Origin: Hemerocallis citrina
Lineage: Eukaryota; Streptophyta; Magnoliopsida; Asparagales; Asphodelaceae
NCBI GenBank assembly: GCA_017893485.1
Contig: CM030367.1
Coordinates: 91,709,121 to 91,773,120, forward strand
DNA length: 64,000 nucleotides
Reading direction: 5' to 3'
Part shown: positions 1 to 11,559 of the stretch, one piece after another
Numbering within the stretch: the stretch's first letter is position 1
Layout of the letters: each line of letters begins with the position of its first letter
Translations under genes and position numbers: made by a program
Notes under the pieces: generated by a model
The model's input: the letters and a program-made list of their open reading frames with translations, nothing else
Database searches by the model: none
What the model was told of the DNA's origin: nothing

Positions 1-675
1 GACTCTTCACTATTTTTTAAAACTGGTATTACTACACCTTACAAATATACACTCTATTCTTTTTCTTCTTTTCTGCTTGTTTCTTGTTCTTGTCTTGCTT
101 AATTTTTTCTTTTTCCTAAACCTCTCATTTATAGAATTGAGAGATAAGTAACTGACAAATTCTTCATTCCCGTTTTTCCCGTTTTTCTTTGCGGCACCAA
201 TCTTGCCACAATTTTTCAATATGGTTTGGTGGGTGGGGCCCACTTTACCAAATAAGTTTGACAACCAACATCTTCGTGTTACCAACCTCTTAATTCTGCT
301 CAATTCGTCAATCGCTATCACTTGATATCAGCAGCGAGAAGCATCACCATCAGAGTGGCATAGTGAAAGCGTAGCAGAGTCCCTTATTGATTCATAGAAT
401 GAATTTCAAAGCAAATTTCATCGTCATCAACATCTCAGGGTTCGATGTTATATTTAGAATGAATAGGGAACAAAGTGCAAATATTGGCCATAGGCCGGTT
501 ATAGGGGGCGGTGCATTAATGAACAACGGACAAGAAGAAGAAGAAACAAAAGGAAGAGAAAGGAGGAGAGAAGTCAAAGAAAGAAGAAAGAAAAAGAGAA
601 AGAAAGAAAGAGAGAGAATAGGAGCTCGGATTTTCTTGGCAAATGGAAAGAAGAGATCAAGAATTGGTAGCGGGG
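1..675. other. no gene recognised; GA-rich tract
   Basis: No coding region is convincing in this stretch. Overlapping open frames on both strands come from low-complexity sequence, chiefly an almost pure purine tract at about 530-640 made of GAA, GAG and AAAG words. The tract runs directly into the broken LOG copy and may be its former 5' leader. I see no LTR end, inverted repeat or promoter that I would defend. Confidence 0.6.
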
Positions 676-1367
676 ATGAAGAGAAAATTGGGAGAAGAAG
701 AGAGTGAAGCAGGGAAGAAGATGAAGCTTTCTTCATCTTCACGAGATTCAGCAGGATCTATGTATTTTGTGGCAGTAGCTCTGGCAAAAGAGCTAGCTAC
801 CAAGAAGCCGCGATCGAGCTCCGCAAGAAGCTTGTAGAAAGGAATATCGATCTCGTCTACGGTGGTGGGAGCATAGGATTGATGGGCCTGGTTTCTGACG
901 TTGTTCGTGCTGGTGGTCGATATGTTTTGGGAGTGATTCCCAAGTCGCTGATGCCGAAAGAGATTGCTTGGAGAACTGTGGGAGATGTTAGAATTGTCTC
1001 TAACATGCACGAGAGTAAGGCTGAAATGGCTTGAGCTGATGATGCTTTCATAGCCTTGCCCGGAGGTTATGGAACACTTGAGGAGTTGTTTGAAGTGATC
1101 ACATAGGCTCAACTGGGGATTCACGGCAAGCTGGTGGGTCTTTTAAATATTGATGGATATTACGACTCGCTCCTGTTCTTCATAGATTCAGCTATGGCTG
1201 AAGAGTTTATATCCAGTAAGGCCAGACACATCTTGATTTCAGCTCCATCGCCTAAGGAATTACTCAGAAAATTGGAGGAGTATGTGCCAGAGCGAGACGA
1301 GCTTGTGACTCAGCTGAACTGGGATGTTAGCGATGTCGGTGGTTCTGATTCTGAGCCTAGACATTAA
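676..1367 (+). pseudogene. LOG: LONELY GUY cytokinin-activating enzyme, intronless retrocopy, broken
   Basis: LOG enzymes release active cytokinin bases from cytokinin riboside 5'-monophosphates in the cytosol. The frame 744-1367 carries the family landmarks in order: VFCGSSSGK at about 762-788, GGGSIGLMG at about 861-887, and the nucleotide-binding signature PGGYGTLEE at 1059-1085. The coding part is about 207 codons, close to the usual 200-230. Plant LOG genes have several introns; this copy has none, so it looks like a processed retrocopy. It is dead. The likely start at 676 is in another frame and appears separated by a 2-bp insertion near 742-745. A TGA at 1032-1034 replaces the conserved Arg in the MAR-AD motif just before PGGYGT, and a TAG at 1104-1106 replaces the Trp after VIT. 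Both stops are C-to-T-type changes. No poly(A) tail is seen; 146 bp after the stop lies a gypsy polypurine tract. Confidence 0.88.
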
Positions 1368-1514
1368 ATTGTTGAGTCCTCTAGTTGAGGATGCACAATT
1401 TGTCTTTAGTTATTTTCGTGCCTCTGTACTTTTGTTTTATTTATCTTCTGTTGTACTCTTCATTGAAGAGTATTGCATTTGCTTCTTGAGCTATCCTATA
1501 TCTTGCCTGAGTAA

Positions 1515-1553
1515 ATTTCGAGGACGAAATTTTTTTTGTAAGGTGGGTAGGAT
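1515..1553 (+). other. gypsy polypurine tract and 3' internal end
   Basis: The stretch contains the TTTCGAGGACGAAATTTT block and AAGGTGGGTAGGAT directly before a TGTAAC LTR start. This is the usual 3' internal end of plant long-LTR Ty3/gypsy elements. It shows that the LTR beginning at 1554 is a 3' LTR, so the element body should lie upstream. What lies upstream instead is the LOG retrocopy. Confidence 0.75.
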
Positions 1554-2028
1554 TGTAACTCCATGTCCCAGTTGTACGTATTTTATTACGTGAATTTTTG
1601 TACTTCAATTTTCAGATCAGTTTTATTTTTCTCTTTGGACTCTTTATCTAAAGCCAGAATATTTTTCTGATCAATTCTATAATTTTGTGATTTTTCGATC
1701 GGAATTTAAATACAAATTTTAAACCCTGATTAATCCTAATCCTAATCCTAATCATAATCCTAACCTGCTCCCGCTAATTACTCACTCAAAGCCAAACCAC
1801 CCTGCCTAATTCTATGCCTAACTTTTTTATTTTTCTCCTACTCTACTCTACCTCCACCACCCTACTACTCCTAATCCCCCTTCTGTCAACCCCCTCTTCT
1901 GTCTTGTTTTACGTTTTTCTACAACTGTCTCCCTCCCTCCTTAATTATATATGCATGCAGCCAACAGTTTTTCTCTCCTTATATATTATAAATATGTATA
2001 CTAATACACATGCATACATGCATGCACT

Positions 2029-2061
<33 letters not shown>

Positions 2062-4620
2062 CCATGCAGAACCTCCCAGCTCTTTCTCTCTCTTATATAT
2101 ATACATGCACATAATACACCCCACCCTCATCTCTACGTCTCATTCTTCATTTTTCCTCCATTCTTCCTCTGCCTTCTTCACACCCGAGAGCTCAAGCAAC
2201 AGCCGAGCTCCACTTTACCCTCCACCTTCGAGCCGACGACTCCATTTCTACAGTCCCATGAACCCCGAAGAACAACCCGAACTCACTCCGTCTCCTCACC
2301 CCGCGCCGCCTTGTTGTTGTTGTTGTCGCTCACCGTTGCTATCGTTGCTCGCTCGCTACCATCTTGCCGCCATTCTTATCGTCGTTATCCCGCCGTTCGT
2401 TACCGACGTCGCTTATTCTTTCCGTGGTTAACACCACCACCGAAATCGTCACGTTATAAGGCAACTACCTTGTACACTCTTTTTGTTCTCGTACAAACAT
2501 TTTTCTTGAACTTGTGACAAGTAGTCTAGTTATCATCATGTTTTATTGTCAAATTTCATTCTAGTCACTTATTCCATGCTATATCAACTCAACAGTGAAC
2601 CGTTAACACATTTCGAATCGTTTTATCAAATATCGAATATTCAACTTAGCTATCTCTAAATTTCTTGACCTTGCACTAAGAATTTGACCATGTTTCCGAT
2701 ACTGGATTGAAGATTTTTTTATGGAAATCATAGCCCATCGAGTCCCGAATCCAGAACATCTTACGGTTTCTCAATCGGACGTATAGATTGTGAGATATCG
2801 CGATTTTAGTACTATCATATCGTGAATTTCTGAACCTGCACAGGATTACTAACCGGTCTCTTGTACCGAGAATTTGACCATGTTCCCGACACTGAAAAAA
2901 TTTCCTACATGAAAATCGTAGCCCTTCGAGTCTAGATATCCAAAACATCCTAAAATTTCTCAATCCGATGTATAGATTGTGAGATATCGCAATTCTAGTA
3001 TTGTGACTTTGAATTTCCAGAATGCGCGCGAAACATCGAAACCAGCGAAGAATGAATTTGTATGCATAGCTACTGTTTCTAGAATGTATCGTATGAATAT
3101 GCGTTGGAACCGGAAGAGAGTCTACTTTCTAGAATCTCTGACGGAATGCGAAGAAAGAATTTGTACGCATAGATACTGTTTCTAGAATGTATCGTATGAA
3201 TATGCATTGGAACCGGAAGAGAGTCTACTTTCTAGAATCTCTGATGGAATCGGATTTGCTTTTCTGTAACAACAGAAAAGTGAATTTGAATGTAGATATG
3301 TCAAGTTGTCTAAAAATTCATCTATACGTTTTTGCATATAAACTCGTTATTTTTCATATTTAATGAACTGAGTGTATTATTGTTCTTGTAATAATAACTT
3401 GCATAGATATAATAGGTTGATAGCATGCATTTTATACCACTTGATAATTCTATAATAACTACTCTCGATACATGTACTCGTTTTACATCTCATACCCATG
3501 ATTACTGCCCTTGATATTTTTCTAGATTCTTAATTAATTGTCTTGATTTCACCGTTCCACTAGTCGTACCAACTGCATGTTCATAATTAATTATAAAAGA
3601 ATAACAAGACAGGGTTATAAGGGTACGGCTTAGTAATGAACAATATAGGGGAGTATTCTCGGAAGGGGGCCCGTATTTTCCGAAATAGTGATTCTTGATT
3701 CTTGATTACACAATTCTTGATTACATAATTCTCGATTACATGATTTATGATTACATGTCTTGATACTATCACTGGAAGACCCGAGTACATAATCCTATAG
3801 AATTCACTACTTAAGTCTAAACGTCACATGATTGATATGCACCGAACTTGTGGTATGGGACACAGGATTGCGTGCATTAGATAAGTTAATAAAACAGATA
3901 AACTTGAGATTTTCACTAAACATGATTATTGATTACATGACTCTTGATTCTTGATTACATGATTCTTGATTACATGACTCTTGATTACATGACTCTCGAT
4001 CCTTGATTACATGATTATCGATTAACTGAGCCTAGGTTATCAATTGCTTATACCTTGAAGTCTTGAATACACTAGTTACAGTTATTACTTACATGATCAT
4101 ATTGTCCCAGTTCCTTGCTTACTTCCATATTGTATTTGTACTTCTACTTCTTGTTTTTTCCATGTTATATCTTGTTATATTACCCCTTTTACTGCTTGTT
4201 GCTACTTGCTGCCCAAAACTTACTCTAACGGGAACTTTTCTATTTTTCTTTGAGTTAATAATTATACAGGTACTGATGGACCCGACAAGCAGACTCTCTA
4301 GACGATCGTTGCTGCTTCCTTACTACTTCATGTTGTTTTTCTTTCAGTCGCTATTTTATGTAGTTGTTATAGCGAACTGCTTATCATACTCTTTTAATTC
4401 TTTCACCTTGTACTCCCGGGCATCGTGACCCAATGTTGATCTATTATCCAAATGATGGTTATTCTATTTTCAGCTTATGTGATTATTATATTTTCCTGCG
4501 TGAATGTGTTATAAAGATATTGTTGAGCTTATAATTGTATAGCTTATAGATGATGTATATCATTTGCTGTGTCTCAGTTGCGTGCCTGTATTTCCGTATA
4601 GTGGGAAGCGGGGCGTGACA
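1554..4620 (+). mobile_element. 3' LTR of a Ty3/gypsy element (about 3.07 kb)
   Basis: The LTR begins TGTAACTCC after a polypurine tract and ends GGGAAGCGGGGCGTGACA. Its sibling at 6164-9650 ends with nearly the same bases, and they share landmarks in order: a 'tgagatatcgc' block, a 'gcaccgaac-tgtggtatggga' block, and the terminus. The 'gagatatcgc' segment occurs twice here (about 2680-2840 and 2870-3010), an internal duplication. Very long LTRs of this kind suggest a chromovirus such as Tekay/Del; clade is inferred. No primer-binding site follows 4620, in line with this being a 3' LTR. Open frames inside are not genes. Family confidence is moderate; boundaries are good. Confidence 0.75.
2029..2061. 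repeat. compound (TA)n(CA)n microsatellite
   Basis: A TA run passes directly into a CA run inside the LTR. Confidence 0.9.
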
Positions 4621-6110
4621 CAACTCAAGGAGAGAGTTGGCGCCGACCTCGCCGTTTAAGCCCAACAAGCTTGTTGAGGCGACTCGAGGAAGGGAGCTGG
4701 ATGTCAAACTTGCCATTTGAACCCGACAAGTTTGTAGAGGCAATTCGAGGAGTGAGTTGGCACTGAACTTGCCGTTTAAGCCTGACAAGTTAGTAGAAGC
4801 GACTCTTGTAGGGAGTTTGACTCCAAACCTGTTGTTTGAACTCAGCAAGCTAGTGGAGGCAACTCAAGGAGGGAGTTGGTGCCGAACTTGTTGTTTGCAA
4901 GAGAAAACTCTAGGAAGGAGTTGGCACAGACCTTGTCATTTGGACATGGAAGACTTGTTGAGGTGACTCAAGGAGGGCGTTGTTGCCGATCTTGCCATTT
5001 GGACCCGGCAGGCTTGTAAAAGCAAATTGGGAAGGGAGTTGGCGCCGACCTTGTCGTTTGGACCCGACGGCTTTTGAAGCAACCCGAGGAGGGAGTTGGC
5101 ACCAATGTTGCCGTTTGGACCCGGCAGGCTTGTTGAAACAACCCGAGGAGGGAGTTGGTGCTGACCTTGCCATTTGGACTCGGCAGGCTTGTAGAAGCAA
5201 CCCGAGGAAGGAGTTGGTGCCGACCTTACTGTTTGGGCCCGACAGGCATGTAAAAGCAATCCGAGGAGGGAGTTGGCACCGACTTTGCCGTTTAGACTCG
5301 GCAGGCTAGTAAAAGCAACTCTTGGAGGGAGTTGGACTCCAAATTTTTGTTTGAAATCTGTAGATTTGTATAGAAAACTGAAAGAGGGAGTTTGCGCCGA
5401 CCTTGCCGTTTGGATCCGGCAGGCTTGTAAAAGCAACTCAAGGAAGGACTCGGCGTTGACCTTGCCGTTTGGACCCAACAGACTGGTAGAAGCAACTCGA
5501 GTAGGGAGTCGGTGCCGACCTTGCAATTTGGACCTGACATGCTTGTAGAAGCAACCCGAGGAGGAAATTGGCACTGACCTTACCGTTTGGACCCAGTAGG
5601 CTTGTTGAGGCGACTCAAGGAAGGAGTTGATGCCAACCTTTCCATTTGAACCCGACAGGCTTGTAAAAGCAAGCTAAGGAGGGAGTTGGCGCCAACCTTG
5701 TCGTTTGGACCCGGTAGGCTAGTAGAAGCAACTCGATGTGGGGGTTGGAGCCGACCTTGCTGTTTGGACTCGGCAGGATTGTTGAGGCGAATCAAGGAGG
5801 GAGTTGGCACCGACCTTGCCATTTGGACCCGACATGCTTGTAAAAGCAACCCATGAGGGAGTTGGCGACGACCATGCCGTTTGGACCCGGTAAGCTAGTA
5901 TAAGCAACTCTTGGAAGGAGTTGGAATCCAAACTTGTTGTTTGAACCCAGCAAGCTTGTGGAGGCAACTCGAGGGGGGAGTTGGTGCCCACCTTGCTATT
6001 TGCACCCAGCAGGTTTGTAGATACAACTCTTGGAGGGAGTTAGACTCCATACTTGTTGTCTGAGCCCAACATGCTTGTGGCGGCAACTCAATGAGAGAGT
6101 TGGATGGCGT
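4621..6110. repeat. tandem array, about 59-bp unit, about 25 copies
   Basis: Each unit contains GGGAGTTGGCGCCGACC, then TTGCCGTTTGGACCCG, then CAGGCTTGTAGAAGCAAC, and repeats roughly every 59 bp with heavy point divergence. Long open frames on both strands are by-products of the repeat and change frame with each unit because 59 is not a multiple of three. The array starts right after the 3' LTR end at 4620 and grades into a diverged part before 6159. It shares the 'TTGTAG-AGCAA' core with the array at 9656-10395, and I infer that both come from Tat-type retrotransposon 3' untranslated repeats. Confidence 0.85.
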
Positions 6111-6163
6111 ACCCAATGCTTGAAGGTGAACTAGTTGTGGGAGAAGCTTTATGGATGAGCTGG

Positions 6164-9100
6164 GGTAATCCCTATTTCCGATTATAAGGATTTCCATTTC
6201 TTTTCTTTCTTTTCCATGTATTCTTGTATTTCAATTTCTGTATAAATTCTTTGCAATGCATTTAAATCCTTTTGAATCTCCTACTGAAACCCAAATTTAT
6301 ATTCCAAATTAGAATCTTGTCTCTCTTCTTTTTATTTATTTACTTTGAAGCCCAAGTTAATCTATACTATCATTTTATTGATTATTTTGAATTAATGAGA
6401 AGCCCAATAATTATTATTGAATTTATTATATTTAATTGATGCCCAAACCCAAACCCATCTCCTTATTGGATCCTGAACCCAAATCCTAGTCTACCCAAAC
6501 CCACAAACCCATATACTCCCTAACAACTAACCCAGATCTCCTCAACTGCACACATCTCACGTTCTCAACCCCACTATCTCCAACTACCCACTATTAATTA
6601 TATTATATTTATTATTTTTATAACCAATAACCCTTTTTCCCGTTCCGTCTCTCCCCCACCTCTTCATTTCTTCTCCCCGTTCTCCCTATCTCTCTCTGTT
6701 TTCCCATAAACAAAATAGAGGAACCCAAAGCCCCGACTTCTCGTCTTCCTCCTTAACCTCGCCACTTTCGCCATCTCTGCCGGCCCCTCGACTGCAACCC
6801 AACTCCCTCCATCGTCTTCTTCACCGCCAAACCCATCATCGCCGAAGTCTCCACAATTGCCTTCAACCACGCCGCTCGTCATTGCCGAACTCCACCTTCA
6901 ACCTTTGACAGCCTCCCTTCCTCATCGCCAACACAGTCATCGAGCCCCTCGAGCCTACCGCTCGCCTTGCCTCCTGCACCTTGTCGTTAACCTCCCGCCT
7001 CCGCAGTAACCCCATCATCGTCACCCCCATCATCTCCATCTTCGTCAAGCCGCCATTGACAAACTCGGAGCACCGAGCCCCCATCCTCACCATCAACCCA
7101 TCACCGCCATTGATTTCGAGCACCTCGTCAACCAGTGCAGCAACCATCGACTACCACTTCAGTCACCTCACAACCCTCCATCATCGACCATTGCCCTGTC
7201 GTCGAGCTACCATTGCTCATCTCCGTCCTTGTCGAGCCACCTCAATGCCATTGATCTTCCGCCTGCGATCTTCCTTGCTCATCTTCAACCTCCACAGTCG
7301 TCATCCTCCTCCTCCTCCTTGTCGCCGTCCTCGCCCAAGTCTCCACCGAACCCATTAATCCACCACCTTGCCAACCGCCATTCCGTGCTCTGATCGCCCT
7401 CCAAACTTCGTCATTGACCTCTCACTCTCTCCCCGTTCACCTCGCAATCACCGGAGGAACTCCTAGCCGTCATCGCCATCGTCCCGAGCTCACTAAGCCG
7501 TCGCCCCGAGCTCAGCAAGCCGTCGCCGCCGTCCCCCGCGCTCTCCCTCTCTCTCTGTCAAAGGTTGAAGAAGAGAGGTGATTGGTCGAAACCGGTGTTT
7601 GGTGTTTTGGTGTAAAAGATCCCAATTTCGGTGTATGCTGTTTTGTGTGTGGGTGCTTGCTGCTTTGTTGCTCTTGGATGTTTGGTGCTTGTTGGGGATC
7701 CGACCGTGTGTTGCTGTTTTGGTGGAGTTTGGTCTTTTGCTGCTTGGTTTCTTGCACGTGTCTCACACGTACATTTGGAGCATCGCCCGGGATTCTTATC
7801 CCGTTATTCTCGCATATTCGGACTAATCTAATCGTCTACAAAAGGCAAGTCTACTTGAACTTGGTTTATTTTCTAGTTCAAAATTTTTGACCTCTTACGC
7901 AAGTAGTTCCACTTCGATTATCTTAACTTTTCTTGTATACTTTCCGTTGGGGATATCTAGGGTTTACACAAGCTAACCCGAAGTATCCTTGACTCGTGCT
8001 AATATTCATTGACTCAAACGCAAACATACATGCACACATGACATGAATGAATTTACTAGAATTTGCATATGAGAAGAATATCATGATATGAATACATGTT
8101 AATTGATTGAGACCTCAAGAATTGCATCGTGACATGATAATCTTGCCTTGTATACAGTAGAATTCCATCTCAAGTTGCTATACATTAATGATAATGCATT
8201 GCATGATAACTAGAACATGTTGATTAATTACTTTGATGAATTTATGCAATGATCTTTGTTATGGCTTGCTGCCTTTTCTGTTTGGTACTAAGGTTTCGAC
8301 CCAGTTACAATAGGAATCAGTCAAAACAATATAAAAGAGAATTGTAGCCTAATGAATCTAGTTTTCAGACCAATTGACGGATCTTGATTCCAATTTGTAA
8401 GCTGTGAGATATCGCATTTTTAGTCCCTACTGGTCTGTACATTTCAGATCGTAAATTAATGAAACACTCACACAACTTTCAGTTAAAACACCATGATAAC
8501 AGTAGTATCTCCAGAAACTTAGTAGACATGTTTAGGATTCATTCCTAATTTTTGTAGATTTTTATGCTGATTTTACACATAGTTTTCACCCATTAAACTT
8601 TGACTATAAGTTGCTGCTAGACTAGCTAACCTGTAAAGATTAGGATGTTTGACCTAGTTACCCTCAGAATTAATAAAAACTTGCTGAATATAAATTGTAG
8701 CCCCGGATGTCTAGTTCACTTTCTCTTTTTACGGAATCGAATCCTGAGTTGTAGTTTATGAGTTACTGCTGTGTTAGTGCTGCTGTGTCTAGTCTTTTCA
8801 TATTTACATTATTTGTAGTGTATCATGCATTGTATCATTTTGTTGCACCTCTATCATCGCTTTGACACTCTTATATATATACAATTGCATTACCATGAAT
8901 GAAATAATATAATTTTAAACAAGCCAGGGTTAATAAGGGTTGACTTAGTAGTGGATAATCTCAGAAAATGTACTCGGTAGGGCCCTTCTTGTTTACATAG
9001 AATATTGACATGGAAGGTGGAGAATTACTTGTGAACTTGTGAACTTGTGAACTTGTTATCTTGTAATCTTGTTACACCGAGTACACGTTCTGCAGATCCC

Positions 9101-9650
9101 ACCACTATGTATAAAACGTACACTGTTTTGCGTGCACCGAACCTGTGGTATGGGATGCAGTAGTACGTGCACTAGATAGGAAAACAAAATACTAATAAAT
9201 CTAAGTTGACACTTGTACACTTGACCATTGTTTATTGATATCGTTATTGCTTTTGGACTTTGATCTTGCTTCATACTCTTTGACATACCATGTTCCCTTA
9301 CTCTTTGCTTTTCACTACTTGCTGTCCATACTTGCTCTAAGGACATATTCTTTTCCCCTCTAGCTGATCCAGCTACATGTGCACAAGGAGAATTGCCAGA
9401 AGACATTAGTGATCAGTCGTTCTAGGATTGGAGTAGGAGCCTCTCGAGCTATTTGGTAAGTTCTTATATTCCAGATTTGGTTATTGAATTTTATTTTCGT
9501 TTATGTGATTATGTTTTCTGCGTGGTTGTGATTATTCATTTTTCATATTATTGAGTTAAGACTGGTACAGCTTATGGATGATGTTAATATCATTCGTTGG
9601 GCCTTCGTCACAGGCTCGTATTCCCGTATTTTGGGAAGCGGGGTGTGACA
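6164..9650 (+). mobile_element. solo LTR, Ty3/gypsy, 3.49 kb
   Basis: The LTR starts GGTAATCCC (first base probably T originally) and ends GGGAAGCGGGGTGTGACA. A perfect 5-bp duplication GCTGG flanks it at 6159-6163 and 9651-9655, so it is a complete solo LTR with no internal domain. It is a diverged relative of the LTR at 1554-4620. Proline/serine-rich open frames around 6.7-7.5 kb and the frames near 7.6 kb lie in the LTR and are not supported as genes. Joining the flanks across the duplication restores tandem-repeat sequence, so the target was an array like those on each side. Confidence 0.85.
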
Positions 9651-9655
9651 GCTGG

Positions 9656-10395
9656 ACTCCAGCATCATTGCACGAAGTTAAGGAATTGTTGGAGGAGTTC
9701 CAGCAAGGAGCAGAGCACCAAACTTGTTACTGAGGGTTGTCGAGCCGCAGGAGCAGCTCTAAGGTCGAGCTAGGCCCAACATTCAATACGTTTGAATCAA
9801 GTTTTGGGGATAGCCCTGGAAAAGAGCTGGTCTCCGAACTTGCTTGTTGGAAAATTAACAAGTTTCGGAAGTAGTTCGAATGGTCGTGTCGAGCCCCGAA
9901 CTTGCATACTTGTAAGTTGTGAGGGCAATTTTGAGCCATGAATATGAACTCCGAACTAATTGTTTAGTAAGTCAGCAAGTTGTAGGAGCAATTCGAGTGG
10001 CGAGTCGAGCTTTGAACCCGCTTGCCAGCGGTTGTAGGATGAGCTTCGAGCCATGAGTTTGGACTCTGCACCTGCTGTTTGAGAGTTATCAACAAGTTGT
10101 AGAAACAATTCTGAATGGCGAGCCTCGCTCCGAGCTTGCTTGCTTGCAAGCTGCTTAAGCAATGTCGAGCCAAGTGTTGTACTCTAAACTTATTGTATAA
10201 GAGCTTCAACGAGTTGTAGGAGCAATTCCGAATGGTGGGCTACTTCGCACTTTCTTGTTCACAAGCGACTAAAGCAGCATTAAATCAAGTGTTGGACTCT
10301 GAACTTGTTGTTTGAGGGGGTTAACAAGTTATAGGAGCAATTCCGAATGGTGAGCCCTGCTTTGCACTTCCTTGTTCGCAAGCGACTAAATTTCG
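9656..10395. repeat. tandem array, about 117-bp unit, about 6 copies
   Basis: Unit starts, judged by GTTGTAGGAGCAATTC and variants, fall near 9860, 9979, 10096, 10213 and 10328, a period of 115-119 bp. Each unit goes on with 'cgaatggcgag', 'cttgcttgcaag' and 'caagtgttggactctgaac'. The same order of words makes up the 113-bp array at 40051-40728 inside the Tat element, so the arrays are homologous. Confidence 0.85.
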
Positions 10396-10982
10396 GAATG
10401 CTGCTTTGGTGACGGGCGCCTCTTCATCTCTGTCGGTCCTGTGAACTGGTCGACTGGCCGTGGTTTGGATTCTTTGCTGCTAAGAGGGAAAAGGTACATC
10501 ACTTATGCAATAGTAGCTGAATTTGACGTCAGTATAGCTAAGTGTTATTGATTTTTAGGATACTATAAGTCGTTCAAAGTCACCACTCGAGCATTTGGTA
10601 ACGTGATTTTTTAGAGAGATATTTAAAAGGCTTGAGTGGCCTCCTACTTTTCGTCTCCTATTTCCTTTTTAAAATGGAGAAAGGAGAAAATTTATGGAAT
10701 AAAAGTGATCTTAGCATAATATATTGTATCAATGATTTTAGTTTGGGTTACGCTCTGCAAATTGCACAAACTAAAATAATTTTGTATAAGGCATAATCAT
10801 TATATAGGGAAAAAATTGCAAAGACTACATAATTTTGTACAGGGCATAATTTGTTGTTACCCTGTGCACAGAGTCGAATCCACAGCATAAACATCGATGG
10901 ATGCTGACACGACTATGAAATCAATATTTTAAGGAAAAGAACAAAACAAAACAAAATAATACTACGAAATCAATATATTAAA
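10396..10982. other. no gene recognised
   Basis: AT-rich sequence without a coding frame. A block at 10667-10690 (TTTTAAAATGGAGAAAGGAG and flanks) recurs at 16003-16026, with similar 'cctactttt' sequence just before it at both places, so both may be remnants of one small repeat. Confidence 0.5.
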
Positions 10983-10991
10983 ACTAAAAAA

Positions 10992-11386
10992 GGCTAAATA
11001 TAAAAAAGTACACAAGGTTTTGGGTCAGTTTAAAAAAAGTACACAAAAGTTTTTTTTAAAATTTTAAAAAAAGGACTCAATGTTTAAATAAACTCCACTG
11101 GGTTAGTTAGGATTAGGGTTAGGGTTATGGTTGGGTTAGGGTAGGGTTTTAAAAAACCACTTTCATCTTTCATTTGTGTTTAATAAAACCACATTCATCT
11201 TTTATTTGTATTTAAAAAAACATCACTTAACTAATCAGATGTTTAAATAAACCTCCCCGAACTAACCCTAACCCTAACTAACCCAGTGGAGTTTATTTAA
11301 ACATTGTGTCCTTATTTTTTAAAAAAACTTTTGTATACTTTTTTTAAACTGGCCCAAAACTTTGTGTACTTTTTTTATATTTAGCC
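10992..11386. mobile_element. MULE-type MITE, 395 bp
   Basis: The two arms are inverted copies of each other for about 120 bp, starting GGCTAAATATAAAAAAGTAC on the left and ending in the complement on the right. The 9-bp flanks are ACTAAAAAA (10983-10991) and ATTAAAAAA (11387-11395), one transition apart, the 9-bp duplication size typical of Mutator-like elements. The arm design (GGCWAAA, two A-rich TACAC blocks, 'CAGTTTAAAAAAA', 'AAAGTTTTTTTT') parallels the inverted repeats of the large MULE at 16.2-23.0 kb, so this is probably a deletion derivative of a related family. It has no coding capacity. Confidence 0.85.
11101..11150. repeat. interstitial telomere-like tract in MITE arm
   Basis: Repeated TTAGGG words, with variants, sit in the left arm. 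The complementary CCCTAA words sit at about 11265-11285 in the right arm. The unit is TTAGGG rather than the common plant TTTAGGG. Confidence 0.7.
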
Positions 11387-11559
11387 ATTAAAAAATCAAC
11401 AAATGTAAAATGTTGTGCGCCTACAAATCCATCAACAGTGCATAATCATTTCCAGACAATAGAAGTTCATCCAAATAACCTTAAATCATCAACAAAAGAA
11501 GATAACTCATTATAACTACACCCTTAATTAAGAAAACCAAAAGCGAAACCCAAATTTCA

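Noticed and set aside
387..742. Open frames of 106 and 116 codons on opposite strands
   Set aside because: Both come from the purine-rich tract; composition is Lys/Glu/Arg or Ser/Leu/Phe only, with no domain.
1814..2431. 205-codon plus-strand open frame
   Set aside because: Lies wholly inside the LTR, crosses a microsatellite, and has no protein features.
4936..5574. 212-codon minus-strand frame with repeating residues, resembling a repeat protein
   Set aside because: It is a reading of the 59-bp tandem array; several frames on both strands are open there and shift from unit to unit.
6863..7358. Pro/Ser/Thr-rich open frames
   Set aside because: Inside the solo LTR and biased by CCATCATC/CACC-rich sequence; no start context or domain.
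11101..11290. Possible true telomere or subtelomere
   Set aside because: Words occur in both orientations inside a MITE with its own target duplication, so they are part of the transposon.
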